Under the pieces are notes generated by a model. That model worked only from the letters and a program-made list of their open reading frames with translations, ran no database searches and was not told where the DNA came from. 64,000 nt of DNA, taken from contig NZ_JBOIUB010000005.1 of NCBI RefSeq assembly GCF_050749885.1, forward strand, positions 124,001-188,000, in the 5' to 3' direction. The first letter of the stretch is position 1. Each line of letters begins with the position of its first letter. The translations under genes and the position numbers were made by a program. Shown here piece after piece: positions 42,158 through 51,756 of this stretch. The stretch comes from Zooshikella sp050749885. GTDB taxonomy: Bacteria > Pseudomonadota > Gammaproteobacteria > Pseudomonadales > Zooshikellaceae.

Positions 42158-44740
42158 GTGTTAGAAGCCTACCGCAAACATGTTGAAGAACGCTCCGCTG
42201 AAGGCATTCCCCCAAAACCACTTAACGCAGAACAAGCCGCAGGACTCGTTGAACTGCTTAAGTCCCCTCCTGCAGGCGAAGAAGAGTATCTGGTTGAACT
42301 CTTAGTTGAGCGTATTCCACCTGGAGTAGATGAAGCAGCCTACGTTAAAGCCGCTTTTTTATCAGCCATCGTAAAATGTGAAGCAAACTCACCACTTATC
42401 TCCAAAGAGCAAGCCACAAAATTACTGGGCACTATGCTCGGCGGCTATAATATCGCGACCTTGATTGAACTGTTGGATAACGACCAGCTGGCCAGCCTTG
42501 CTGCTGATGAGTTATCTCATACCTTGCTGATGTTTGATGCATTTCATGATGTGGCTGAAAAGGCAGATGCAGGTAATAAGCATGCTAAACGCATTATGGA
42601 ATCCTGGGCTAATGCTGAGTGGTTCACCGCCAAAAAAGAATTACCTGAAAAAATCACCTTAACGGTTTTTAAAGTGACTGGCGAAACCAATACTGATGAC
42701 TTATCGCCCGCCCCTGATGCCTGGTCTCGTCCTGATATCCCACTGCATGCCAAAGCCATGTATAAAATGCCTCGCGAAGGTATCACCCATGCCGCTGAGC
42801 AAATTGCTGAGCTAAAAGATAAAGGTCACCCTGTTGCCTTTGTCGGTGATGTGGTCGGTACAGGCTCATCTCGTAAGTCAGCCACTAATTCAGTACTTTG
42901 GTATATCGGTGACGATATCCCTCATGTACCCAATAAGCGGGCAGGTGGTGTCGTTCTTGGTGGTAAAATTGCACCTATCTTCTTTAATACCATGGAAGAC
43001 GCGGGCGCTTTACCCATCGAGTGTGATGTCAGCAGCCTTAACATGGGTGATGTGATTGATATCTATCCCTATGAGGGCGTTATCAAAGCCCACGATACAG
43101 ATAATGTCCTGACTGAATTCAAACTGAAGAACGATGTCATTCTGGACGAAGTACGAGCTGGTGGACGTATCCCACTGATTATTGGCCGTGGTCTTACTGA
43201 TCGCGCCCGAGAAACACTAGGACTGGAACCATCCAAAGTCTTCAGACGTCCCATCGCCCCACAAAGCTCAACAAAAGGTTTTACATTAGCACAGAAAATG
43301 GTGGGGCAAGCCTGTGGTGTTGAAGGCATTCGTCCAGGCCAGTACTGTGAACCTAAAATGACCACAGTCGGCTCACAAGATACGACTGGCCCCATGACCC
43401 GTGATGAGCTTAAAGACCTTGCATGCCTGGGCTTCTCTGCTGATTTAGTGATGCAGTCTTTCTGTCATACTGCGGCTTACCCCAAACCCGTCGATATCGA
43501 AACCCAGCACACCCTGCCAGACTTTATTCGTAACCGTGCGGGTGTTTCATTACAACCTGGCGATGGCATCATCCACTCCTGGCTAAACCGTATGTTACTG
43601 CCAGATACTGTCGGTACCGGTGGCGACTCACATACGCGCTTCCCCATTGGTATTTCATTCCCTGCCGGTTCAGGATTGGTCGCTTTTGCGGCAGCCACAG
43701 GGGTGATGCCACTGGATATGCCAGAATCTGTCCTGGTGAGATTTAAAGGTGAAATGCAACCTGGGATTACCTTGCGTGACCTGGTCAATGCCATTCCTTA
43801 TGCCGCTATCCAACAAGGTCTACTCACGGTTGCCAAAACCAATAAGAAGAACATCTTCTCTGGACGAATTTTGGAAATTGAGGGCTTACCTCACCTGAAA
43901 GCAGAGCAAGCTTTTGAATTATCGGATGCGTCTGCCGAGCGCTCCGCCGCAGGTTGTACCATCAAGCTGGATAAAGAACCTATCATTGAGTACCTCACTT
44001 CTAACATAACCTTACTTCGCTGGATGATCAGTGAAGGCTATGGTGATGCACGTACTTTAGAGCGTCGTGCCCAAGCAATGGAAGCCTGGTTGGCGAATCC
44101 ACAGCTGATGAGTGCTGACGAAGATGCAGAGTACGCAGCGGTTATTGAAATTGATCTTAATGAGGTCAAAGAGCCTTTACTCGCTTGCCCTAACGACCCT
44201 GATGATATTAAGCCGCTTTCTGAAGTCGCTGGCGACAAGATTGATGAGGTCTTTATTGGTTCATGTATGACAAATATTGGCCATTATCGGGCAGCAGGAC
44301 GTTTGCTTGATCAGCTTTCTTCTCCCATTGCCACCCGTTTATGGATTGCTCCTCCTACCAAAATGGATGAACACCAATTGATGGAAGAAGGTTTCTACAA
44401 CGTTTATGGCCGAGCGGGTGCTCGTACTGAAATGCCAGGCTGTTCACTGTGTATGGGTAACCAAGCACGGGTTGCAGCAGGGGCAACGGTCGTTTCTACC
44501 TCTACCCGTAACTTCCCCAACCGACTGGGTGACGGTGCGAATGTATATCTTGCCAGTGCTGAGCTAGCAGCGGTAGCGTCAATTGTAGGTAAACTGCCTA
44601 CCGTAGACGAGTATATGACCTACGCTAAAAACCTTAACAGCATGGCAGGAGATATTTACCGCTACATGAACTTCAATGAAATTGAGTCCTTCCAAAAAGC
44701 AGCCAACCAAATTATTGCCACTGATGCTGCAACCTCTTAA
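42158..44740 (+). CDS. acnB: Bifunctional aconitate hydratase 2 / 2-methylisocitrate dehydratase
   Basis: AcnB interconverts citrate, cis-aconitate and isocitrate in the TCA cycle using a [4Fe-4S] cluster; apo-AcnB also binds RNA. The HEAT-like N-terminal domain (LEAYRKHVEERSAEGIPPKPL) comes first, as in all AcnB. Cluster cysteines appear in SFCHTAAYP, GSCMTNIGHYRAAG and PGCSLCMGNQARV. I chose the GTG at 42158 (860 aa) because it aligns with the family start MLEAYRKH and has AGGG 8 nt before it; an ATG at 42143 with its own AGGA adds five residues and cannot be excluded. Confidence 0.95.
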   Translation: MLEAYRKHVEERSAEGIPPKPLNAEQAAGLVELLKSPPAGEEEYLVELLVERIPPGVDEAAYVKAAFLSAIVKCEANSPLISKEQATKLLGTMLGGYNIATLIELLDNDQLASLAADELSHTLLMFDAFHDVAEKADAGNKHAKRIMESWANAEWFTAKKELPEKITLTVFKVTGETNTDDLSPAPDAWSRPDIPLHAKAMYKMPREGITHAAEQIAELKDKGHPVAFVGDVVGTGSSRKSATNSVLWYIGDDIPHVPNKRAGGVVLGGKIAPIFFNTMEDAGALPIECDVSSLNMGDVIDIYPYEGVIKAHDTDNVLTEFKLKNDVILDEVRAGGRIPLIIGRGLTDRARETLGLEPSKVFRRPIAPQSSTKGFTLAQKMVGQACGVEGIRPGQYCEPKMTTVGSQDTTGPMTRDELKDLACLGFSADLVMQSFCHTAAYPKPVDIETQHTLPDFIRNRAGVSLQPGDGIIHSWLNRMLLPDTVGTGGDSHTRFPIGISFPAGSGLVAFAAATGVMPLDMPESVLVRFKGEMQPGITLRDLVNAIPYAAIQQGLLTVAKTNKKNIFSGRILEIEGLPHLKAEQAFELSDASAERSAAGCTIKLDKEPIIEYLTSNITLLRWMISEGYGDARTLERRAQAMEAWLANPQLMSADEDAEYAAVIEIDLNEVKEPLLACPNDPDDIKPLSEVAGDKIDEVFIGSCMTNIGHYRAAGRLLDQLSSPIATRLWIAPPTKMDEHQLMEEGFYNVYGRAGARTEMPGCSLCMGNQARVAAGATVVSTSTRNFPNRLGDGANVYLASAELAAVASIVGKLPTVDEYMTYAKNLNSMAGDIYRYMNFNEIESFQKAANQIIATDAATS

Positions 44741-44768
44741 TACTTCTACGGAAGTTAGTCGTATCAAG

Positions 44769-44792
44769 AAAAACCCGCTATTGCGGGTTTTT
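44769..44792 (+). terminator. Rho-independent terminator of acnB
   Basis: AAAAACCCGC / GCGGGTTTTT with a TATT loop, 28 nt after the acnB stop. Confidence 0.95.
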
Positions 44793-44999
44793 CTTTGCCT
44801 TTTGTTATCTGGCCAATATTACAATCTTGCGTCAGTACCTTTCGCTTGATACTGTTGGTTCGCAGTCTGTACTCAACCTAAAGAAGACAGATCGCTTGTG
44901 AACCAGAGGCAAAATAATAATTCATATACCCAAACTTAGGGGTATAAATACGCCAATAAAGAAAAACGACTAAACAAAAGCAGTTTACAGGCAGTGACT

Positions 45000-47771
45000 A
45001 TGGCATCTGCGCATTTAGCCAATACAGTGGAGTCCGGCTCAGGCCAACAGGTACTCATCCCATCCAAGATATCAGTACCCAACCGACCCTCAAAACTTAC
45101 CCATCGACCCCGCTTAGCCAACAGACTGGCAGACTATTCAGCTCACCAGCTTACGCTGATTCACGGCCCTGCAGGCTACGGCAAAACCTCCCTGAGCTTA
45201 GACTGGATCAGCCAACTTAATCATCCTGTCGCCTGGTTCAGCATCGACTCGGCAGACAACGAACCTGTCCGTTTTATTGCTTATCTCACTGCCAGTATTC
45301 AGCAAGCAACACAGTGTTGTCCTCAATCCCTTGAACAGGTACTTACTGCTAATCCCATTCACTTAGAAAGCCATATTTCACAGTTACTTATGGAGTTGGC
45401 TAATACCAAAACACCCTCATTATTAGTACTTGATGACTACCACTTGATTGATAATGAAGTAATTCATCAAAGTATGCGCTTCTTGATTAAACATAAACCG
45501 GCGTTTTTACATATTGCGATCAACTCTCGCAGCTTACCGCCATTAGGCCTTGCTAACTTACGACTACATGACCAGCTATTGGAAATAGCGCCAGAACAGC
45601 TTGCATTTGATACAAATGATGCCCACCAGTTTTTTGCTGATCGACTCACTTTTTCACTGACATCGACGCAACTCACCCCCCTATTACAACAAATTGAAGG
45701 TTGGCCTGCGGTTTTACAGCTGATCGCCCTACTCTCAACCCCCGATATAGATAGTTTCGAATCCTGGACCAATGAAGTCATCAAGGGCCATACCTATTTA
45801 CTCGACTATCTGGCTGAAGAGGTTTTGACCCAGGTTTCTCCTGAAGTAAAACAGTTTCTGTACTTCAGCAGTGTACTTGACAGTATGAATGATTATTTAG
45901 TGAAAACCGTCACAGGGGTTGAGAATGGCCAGGCAATGTTGGAGCAAGTGGAACAGCTTGGTCTCTTTATCACTCCACTTGACTGTCAACGTCGCTGGTA
46001 TCGCTACCACCCCTTATTTTCAACATTTCTTCGTCATCAGTTGAGTAAGCACTACCCCGGTCAAACCCAGGCCTTACACCAACGGGCCTGCACTGGTTGG
46101 CAACAGTTAGGGTATATTCACGAGGCCCTCACCCATGCCATTGCAGGAGAAAGTCATACTGCACTCACTAATATCCTGCTTGAACATGGCTGGTCATTTT
46201 ATCAACAAGGCCAGTGTCGTATTCTTCAACAAGCGTTACACAGTATTCCCTCGGTACAACTGGCTACAGATGCAGAACTCACTATGCTTGCAGCCTGGGT
46301 TGCCCAGAACCTTTACCAGTATGATGAAGTTGAAAACCTGCTGGTACAGGCTGAGCAGCAGCTGCCTCAACAAATGCCCCAAGCCCAGTGGCAAGAAATA
46401 CAGTGTGAATTCAATACCATACGCGCCCAACTGGCGATGAATTTAGGACAGATAAAAGAAGCACAAATACTTGCCCAGGATGCGTTAGCAAATTTACCTG
46501 AAGAGCGGCGACGGATTCGAACTGTCGCATTGTCCGTATTAGGTGAAGCCAGCTTTTGTCAGGGACAACTGACCAAAGCACAACAGATGATGGAAGAAGC
46601 GGAACAACTCGCTCGACTAAGAGGCGCCAGCCAAATCGCTTTGTGGACACTATGTCAGCAGTCTGAAATCGCTATGGCACAAGGCTATCTGCAAAAAGCC
46701 TTTAACATTCAAGATAAAGCCTTGCAGTTTGCTACGGAACATCAGGTTAACCATTTACCCATCATGGAGTTTATCCACCGCGTGCGGGCTCAGGTGTTAT
46801 TTGAGTGGCATCACCTGGATGGTGCTGAAAAAAATAGCTTGATGGGTATCGATATTCTCCGTCCTCAAGGCGAACACTGGTTCTTACAATGCTATGCCCT
46901 ACTGGCAAAAATTGCATTATTGCGTGGAAAACATACGGTTTGTGCAGACTATATACAAAAACTACAACAGTTAATGCAAGGTGATGATTATCACAGTGAC
47001 TGGATGGCAAATGCCCACGCTACTCTGCTCGTCTATTGGCAAGCGACTCAGGATGTATCGGCGATTAAACGCTGGCAGCAAGCAGCCCCATCACTATCTC
47101 CTGCAACTAATCACTTTTACCAATGCCATGCCCGAAATCGAGCCAGGGCAGCAATCTATCTTAATCATCCTGCGAAAGCCATTGATATACTGACCTCCCT
47201 TCAACAGCAAGCGGTAAAATACCGACTTATTACTGATCAAAACCGCAACCATATTTGTTTTGCCCAAGCATACTGGTTAAAAGATGAGCGTGAACTTGCC
47301 TTAGAACATCTAGAGCAAGCACTACAACTGGCATCTACAACAGGCTTTATCAGTAGCTTTTTAATGATGGGTAAATCGCTTATTGTTATGTTAAAGGCCC
47401 TTAAACAGGACTACCCTCTGGCAGAAAATGAACTGCAACGCGCAGATCGTCTGATTAAACTGGCCCAACAGCAACGTAGTTTAAGTAAATCAATTACCAT
47501 CACGCTGGATGAAACATTAATTGGCGATATTTTGCAGCAAGCTGATATCCCTGAGTTAATAAAGTCCACCCCCTTAACCAAACGTGAGTGGCAGGTATTA
47601 AGCCTGATTCACAGTGGTTTGAGTAATGAACAAATTGCTGGACACCTGGAAGTAGCACCCAGTACCATCAAAACCCATATTCGTAGCCTTTACCAAAAGC
47701 TCAATGTTAACCATCGGCATGAAGCCATCGACATTGCCAATAAAATGCTACGCACTATTCAGGGTGATTAA
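45000..47771 (+). CDS. malT: MalT-like ATP-dependent LuxR-family activator
   Basis: A 923-residue STAND regulator. The N-terminal VLIPSKISVPNRPSKLTHRPRL resembles MalT. Then come the Walker A (HGPAGYGKTSLSLDW) and Walker B region (SLLVLDDYHLID), a winged-helix segment, a long TPR-like sensor (about residues 440-800) and a C-terminal LuxR HTH (LTKREWQVLSLIHSGLSNEQIAGHLEVAPSTIKTHIRSLYQKL). E. coli MalT (901 aa) is activated by maltotriose and ATP. The gene lies directly before an alpha-glucosidase and malK. The start could be GTG at 44994; ATG at 45000, with AGG 9 nt upstream, is preferred. Confidence 0.9.
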   Translation: MASAHLANTVESGSGQQVLIPSKISVPNRPSKLTHRPRLANRLADYSAHQLTLIHGPAGYGKTSLSLDWISQLNHPVAWFSIDSADNEPVRFIAYLTASIQQATQCCPQSLEQVLTANPIHLESHISQLLMELANTKTPSLLVLDDYHLIDNEVIHQSMRFLIKHKPAFLHIAINSRSLPPLGLANLRLHDQLLEIAPEQLAFDTNDAHQFFADRLTFSLTSTQLTPLLQQIEGWPAVLQLIALLSTPDIDSFESWTNEVIKGHTYLLDYLAEEVLTQVSPEVKQFLYFSSVLDSMNDYLVKTVTGVENGQAMLEQVEQLGLFITPLDCQRRWYRYHPLFSTFLRHQLSKHYPGQTQALHQRACTGWQQLGYIHEALTHAIAGESHTALTNILLEHGWSFYQQGQCRILQQALHSIPSVQLATDAELTMLAAWVAQNLYQYDEVENLLVQAEQQLPQQMPQAQWQEIQCEFNTIRAQLAMNLGQIKEAQILAQDALANLPEERRRIRTVALSVLGEASFCQGQLTKAQQMMEEAEQLARLRGASQIALWTLCQQSEIAMAQGYLQKAFNIQDKALQFATEHQVNHLPIMEFIHRVRAQVLFEWHHLDGAEKNSLMGIDILRPQGEHWFLQCYALLAKIALLRGKHTVCADYIQKLQQLMQGDDYHSDWMANAHATLLVYWQATQDVSAIKRWQQAAPSLSPATNHFYQCHARNRARAAIYLNHPAKAIDILTSLQQQAVKYRLITDQNRNHICFAQAYWLKDERELALEHLEQALQLASTTGFISSFLMMGKSLIVMLKALKQDYPLAENELQRADRLIKLAQQQRSLSKSITITLDETLIGDILQQADIPELIKSTPLTKREWQVLSLIHSGLSNEQIAGHLEVAPSTIKTHIRSLYQKLNVNHRHEAIDIANKMLRTIQGD

Positions 47772-47783
47772 ATAGCAAGTCAA

Positions 47784-47848
47784 GGGGATTAAACAAAGGG
47801 GACTACGCCCTGCACCTACGCCTATAAATTAAATCCCGGGGGAGGATG
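47784..47848 (+). promoter_or_regulatory. MalT-box array before the glucosidase-malK operon
   Basis: Three direct GGGGA-type boxes: GGGGATTAAA (47784), GGGGACTACG (47798) and GGGGGAGGATG (47838). The known MalT consensus is GGGGA(T/G)GAGG. ACTACGCCC (47802-47810) is the reverse complement of GGGCGTAGT found before malE and lamB. Confidence 0.65.
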
Positions 47849-47917
47849 TTTTTGTTACCTTGATTCTTGATGATAAGGATATCTGTTAACTAATTTGGGA
47901 TGAGCAAGGTAATTACA

Positions 47918-49549
47918 ATGCGTAAGCATAATCAGGAATGGTGGCGTGGAGCCGTTATTTATCAGGTTTATCCACGCAGCTTTATGGATTCCAATCAGGA
48001 TGGTATTGGTGACTTGCCTGGCATCACAGCCAAAATACCCTATATTGCCAGTCTAAATGTTGATGCTATTTGGCTGTCACCGTTTTTTACCTCACCGATG
48101 AAAGACTTTGGCTATGATGTCAGCAATTATCGTGATGTTGACCCTATTTTTGGCACACTTGAAGACTTTGATCAGCTTATTGCCGCAACCCATCAACACA
48201 ATCTAAAAGTCATTATTGATCAAGTACTTAGCCATACATCAGATCAACACCCCTGGTTTAAAGAAAGCCGTAGCAGTAAAACAAACAACAAAGCAGACTG
48301 GTATGTTTGGGCTGACCCAAAAGCTGATGGCTCCCCGCCTAACAACTGGCTATCGATTTTTGGTGGCTCAGCCTGGACCTGGGATAGCCGACGTCGGCAG
48401 TATTACTTACATAATTTTCTAAGCAGTCAGCCAGACTTAAATTTTCATAACCCCAATGTTGTACAACAGTTGCTGAATGATGTGGAGTTTTGGCTAAAAC
48501 GAGGCGTTGATGGTTTTCGTCTGGATACTGCCAACTTTTACTTTCATGATGAAAAGCTACGAAACAACCCACCCAGTAAAAAAATTGTGGATGGCAGTAT
48601 CGGTGTCCGACCCGATAATCCTTATGGTTATCAACAGCATATCTACGATAAAACACGCCCTGAAAATCTTGAATTTTTACAAAAACTGCGGGCCCTGTTG
48701 GATCGTTACCCCAATACCACAACTGTTGGTGAAATTGGCTGTGATCACTCATTAAAAACCATGGCAATGTACACCTCTCAAGGTAATAAACTGCATATGG
48801 CCTACTCCTTTGATTTGCTTACAGAACAAAGTAGTGCTGATTTTCTGCAAATAACCATGGAAAATATGGAAGCAGCACTGGGCGATGGATGGCCTTGTTG
48901 GTCCCTGGGTAATCATGATGTTGCTCGGGTTTTAAGCCGCTGGGGTAAAACCGAAGCAAGTCAGGCACAAGCAAAAGCCTATATGCACTTTCTTCTCACT
49001 CAACGAGGCAGTATCTGTGTTTATCAGGGAGAAGAATTAGGACTGACCGAAGCAGAGCTTGCTTTCGAAGAGTTACAAGACCCTTATGGCATCACCTTTT
49101 GGCCAGAGTTTAAAGGTCGTGATGGCTGTCGTACGCCAATGCCCTGGCAACATGATCAGCATAATGCCGGTTTTTCTGACGTTAAACCTTGGTTACCCGT
49201 ACCTCAAGAGCATTATCAGCTCAGTGTTGACCAACAGCAAACACAAACTGACTCGGTGCTAAATGCCTATCGCGACTTCCTCGCTTGGCGGAAAACCCAG
49301 CCAGCCCTCCTAACAGGGAGCATTGATTATCTCACGGCACCTGAAGGGATTTTGTTGTATCAACGCAGTCATGAAAACCAACACCTACTGGTGGCTATTA
49401 ACCTTAATCAACAAGCGGTGACAATACCTTTATCTCAAGTCACCGATGCCCAAGTCGAAGTTTTACCAGCACCGCACTGCCTAGGTCAGCTTCAACATAA
49501 CACGCTTAATCTGGGTGCATTTGAAACACTCATCATGATGCTGAATTAA
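47918..49549 (+). CDS. GH13 alpha-glucosidase (alpha-amylase family)
   Basis: A GH13 enzyme that releases glucose from malto-oligosaccharides. Conserved regions are present: DQVLSHTSDQHPWF, GFRLDTANFYF (nucleophile Asp), TVGEIGCD (acid/base Glu) and LGNHDVARV (third Asp). The N-terminal WWRGAVIYQVYPRSFMDSNQDGIGDL is typical of oligo-1,6-glucosidase/alpha-glucosidase members. No signal peptide, so it works on imported sugar in the cytoplasm. AAGG lies 8 nt before ATG 47918 (543 aa); an upstream ATG at 47900 lacks a ribosome site. It is followed at 19 nt by malK. The exact bond preference cannot be decided by eye. Confidence 0.9.
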   Translation: MRKHNQEWWRGAVIYQVYPRSFMDSNQDGIGDLPGITAKIPYIASLNVDAIWLSPFFTSPMKDFGYDVSNYRDVDPIFGTLEDFDQLIAATHQHNLKVIIDQVLSHTSDQHPWFKESRSSKTNNKADWYVWADPKADGSPPNNWLSIFGGSAWTWDSRRRQYYLHNFLSSQPDLNFHNPNVVQQLLNDVEFWLKRGVDGFRLDTANFYFHDEKLRNNPPSKKIVDGSIGVRPDNPYGYQQHIYDKTRPENLEFLQKLRALLDRYPNTTTVGEIGCDHSLKTMAMYTSQGNKLHMAYSFDLLTEQSSADFLQITMENMEAALGDGWPCWSLGNHDVARVLSRWGKTEASQAQAKAYMHFLLTQRGSICVYQGEELGLTEAELAFEELQDPYGITFWPEFKGRDGCRTPMPWQHDQHNAGFSDVKPWLPVPQEHYQLSVDQQQTQTDSVLNAYRDFLAWRKTQPALLTGSIDYLTAPEGILLYQRSHENQHLLVAINLNQQAVTIPLSQVTDAQVEVLPAPHCLGQLQHNTLNLGAFETLIMMLN

Positions 49550-49568
49550 TCGACAGTAGGAGTACAAA

Positions 49569-50684
49569 ATGGCCAGTGTCAAGCTGTGCAATGTTTATAA
49601 ACGCTATGGTGCAGCAGAAATCTCCAAAGATATTAATTTGGATATCCAAAGCGGGGAATTTGTGGTGTTTGTAGGTCCTTCAGGCTGTGGTAAATCAACC
49701 CTGTTACGGATGATTGCCGGTCTGGAAGACATCAGCGAAGGTGACTTATTCATTGATGACACACGGGTGAATGATGTTCCCCCAAAAGACCGCTCTGTGG
49801 GTATGGTATTCCAATCTTATGCACTCTACCCACATATGACCGTTGCAGAGAACATGGCATTTGGCCTCAAACTGGCAAAAGTAAATAAATCCACTATCAG
49901 ACAGCGTGTAGAAACCGCGGCAGAAACCTTACAACTGTCTCCTTTGCTTGAACGAAAACCAAAAGACCTTTCTGGAGGTCAGCGACAACGAGTGGCGATT
50001 GGGCGAACTATTGTTCGCGAGCCTAAAGTATTGTTATTTGATGAACCATTATCTAACTTAGATGCAGGGCTGCGGGTTCAGATGAGGATAGAAATCGCCA
50101 AGCTCCATAAGCGTCTGCAGGCCACCATGATTTATGTCACCCATGACCAGGTCGAAGCGATGACGTTAGCGGATAAAATCGTAGTGTTAGATGCAGGGTT
50201 TATTTCTCAAATCGGTCGTCCTCTTGAGCTTTACCATTATCCAGCCAATCAATTTGTGGCTGGTTTTATTGGCAGCCCACAAATGAATTTTTTTCCCTGC
50301 ACCATAGAACAAGCTCATCCATCCTCTGTCACAGCCCGACTCACCAATGGACGTCCCATTACGCTGAATGTGGATGGTTCACAACTACAGTCTGGAGAAA
50401 CAGCCACTCTGGGCATTCGCCCAGAACATTTTGCGTTACCCCATAATGCCAATGTCACTATAGATGGTTATGTTAATGTGGTTGAGCGGTTAGGTGATCA
50501 CACACTAATATATGCTGATATGCCAGGTCTGTCAGACAATATTACGATTCGTGCTGATGGTAATACTAAAGTGTACGAAGGAGAAACGTACACCATTGGC
50601 TTAGACGTCTCACGTTGTCATTTATTTCGAGCGGATGGCACAGCCTGTCGTCGATTAGTCAAAGAACCAAGCCTTAATTTTTAA
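49569..50684 (+). CDS. malK: Maltodextrin ABC transporter ATPase
   Basis: A 371-residue ATPase of the MalK/UgpC group. Walker A is GPSGCGKSTLLRMIAG, the Q-loop FQSYALYPHM, the signature LSGGQRQRVAIGR, Walker B VLLFDEPLSNLDA and the H-loop VTHDQ. The C-terminal OB-like regulatory domain (residues 235-371) is full length, as in E. coli MalK (371 aa), where it binds MalT and EIIA-Glc. It must act with MalF-MalG encoded 7 kb away. Confidence 0.95.
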   Translation: MASVKLCNVYKRYGAAEISKDINLDIQSGEFVVFVGPSGCGKSTLLRMIAGLEDISEGDLFIDDTRVNDVPPKDRSVGMVFQSYALYPHMTVAENMAFGLKLAKVNKSTIRQRVETAAETLQLSPLLERKPKDLSGGQRQRVAIGRTIVREPKVLLFDEPLSNLDAGLRVQMRIEIAKLHKRLQATMIYVTHDQVEAMTLADKIVVLDAGFISQIGRPLELYHYPANQFVAGFIGSPQMNFFPCTIEQAHPSSVTARLTNGRPITLNVDGSQLQSGETATLGIRPEHFALPHNANVTIDGYVNVVERLGDHTLIYADMPGLSDNITIRADGNTKVYEGETYTIGLDVSRCHLFRADGTACRRLVKEPSLNF

Positions 50685-50699
50685 TCCCTCAACCCATAC

Positions 50700-50753
50700 C
50701 ACTACCCTGTTCAATGCTATTCTATTTGCACTCGATAATAAGACAGGGTAGTG
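50700..50753 (+). terminator. Long-loop inverted repeat after malK
   Basis: CACTACCCTGT / ACAGGGTAGTG, an 11-bp perfect stem with a 32-nt loop, 16 nt after the malK stop. There is a weak T tract, so it may be a terminator or an mRNA-stabilising hairpin. Confidence 0.55.
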
Positions 50754-50928
50754 TTTCCCCCTAGACACGCCTAGTGTATTTGTCGTATTTTTTTACAGTA
50801 TAATTTTTATTTGAGTTATTATTCTAATATTTAACGCTACAATAATACCAAAATCAGTCAGATAGCCAATCTGGTACCACACATGCATAGTGTTCAGGGC
50901 CTTAGAAATGAACGGCTTGGAGATATTC

Positions 50929-51129
50929 ATGGACTTGAAAGAAACACTAAAAGCCATGCGATTTAAATTATATCGTATGGACATGGCCTCTCAGCAGGAT
51001 AACACTTCAGAATTAAGTGGCGCTGAGCTGGTCGAAAAATATGGTATCAGCCGATTTGAAACCTCCTGTACAATGCTTCAAGAAACCATCACCAAAAGCG
51101 ATACGCTTTATTTCGTGCGGGTTACCTAG
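50929..51129 (+). CDS. Small hypothetical protein
   Basis: A 66-residue, highly charged, soluble-looking protein (MDLKETLKAMRFKLYRMDMA ... ETSCTMLQETITKSDTLYFVRVT). No family recognised. GGAG sits 6-7 nt before the ATG at 50929, which is better support than the longer open frame from 50890. A lone gene between malK and a 630-nt gap. Confidence 0.55.
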   Translation: MDLKETLKAMRFKLYRMDMASQQDNTSELSGAELVEKYGISRFETSCTMLQETITKSDTLYFVRVT

Positions 51130-51756
51130 TAAAAGTTAATTAATGCAACGCTAACATTGAGCAGTAGCTTTTTATTATTTATACCCTTCACTGTGAGTAT
51201 AGTTATTTTATATAATTGTTTTACCCATTTAGACTAAAGTCGTATTGACAAAAAATTTGATTTCCCTACTAATGACTGTATTTTTAAGATACCAGTCTAA
51301 TAAATCCATCTTGGATTTTTTGTTAACCACTAACAAAGTCGCTGTTAATCAGCACTTTGTTAAAAAAAATCAGTATTGAGTCTCAAAACTGATTTGCAAA
51401 TAACCACGAAAAACAACTAAAGTATCGCCTTTATGCCTTTTGTATACAAATGAATGATACAATTTATTTGTAGATTGAAAGTATTCAATTACCACCTTAC
51501 CATTTTTTTATGAGAGAATACGTAAAACTACTTAATTTTCATCTGCAAATTTTAGCTGATACATAATCCACCTGTCTTCCAAGCCTTTCCAATTAAACTG
51601 AAATCCTTAACCATAACCATTAATGCAAATAACGTAAATTTCTGTTTTCCGTGTCTATTGCAAAACTTTTTTTAGCGCAGGTTTGTTATTTATACGTATT
51701 ACTCAATGCAGTGTTACATTGGTTTGAACCTTCTCTTCTTACCTTAGGAGTTAAAT
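51130..51756. other. Non-coding gap with a strong hairpin
   Basis: About 630 nt without a convincing gene. At 51331-51362 TAACAAAGT-c-GCTG pairs with CAGC-ACTTTGTTA across a TTAAT loop (13 bp, one bulge), followed by A and not T, so it is not a standard terminator for plus-strand transcripts. TTAGGAG at the right end is the ribosome site of the next gene. Confidence 0.45.
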
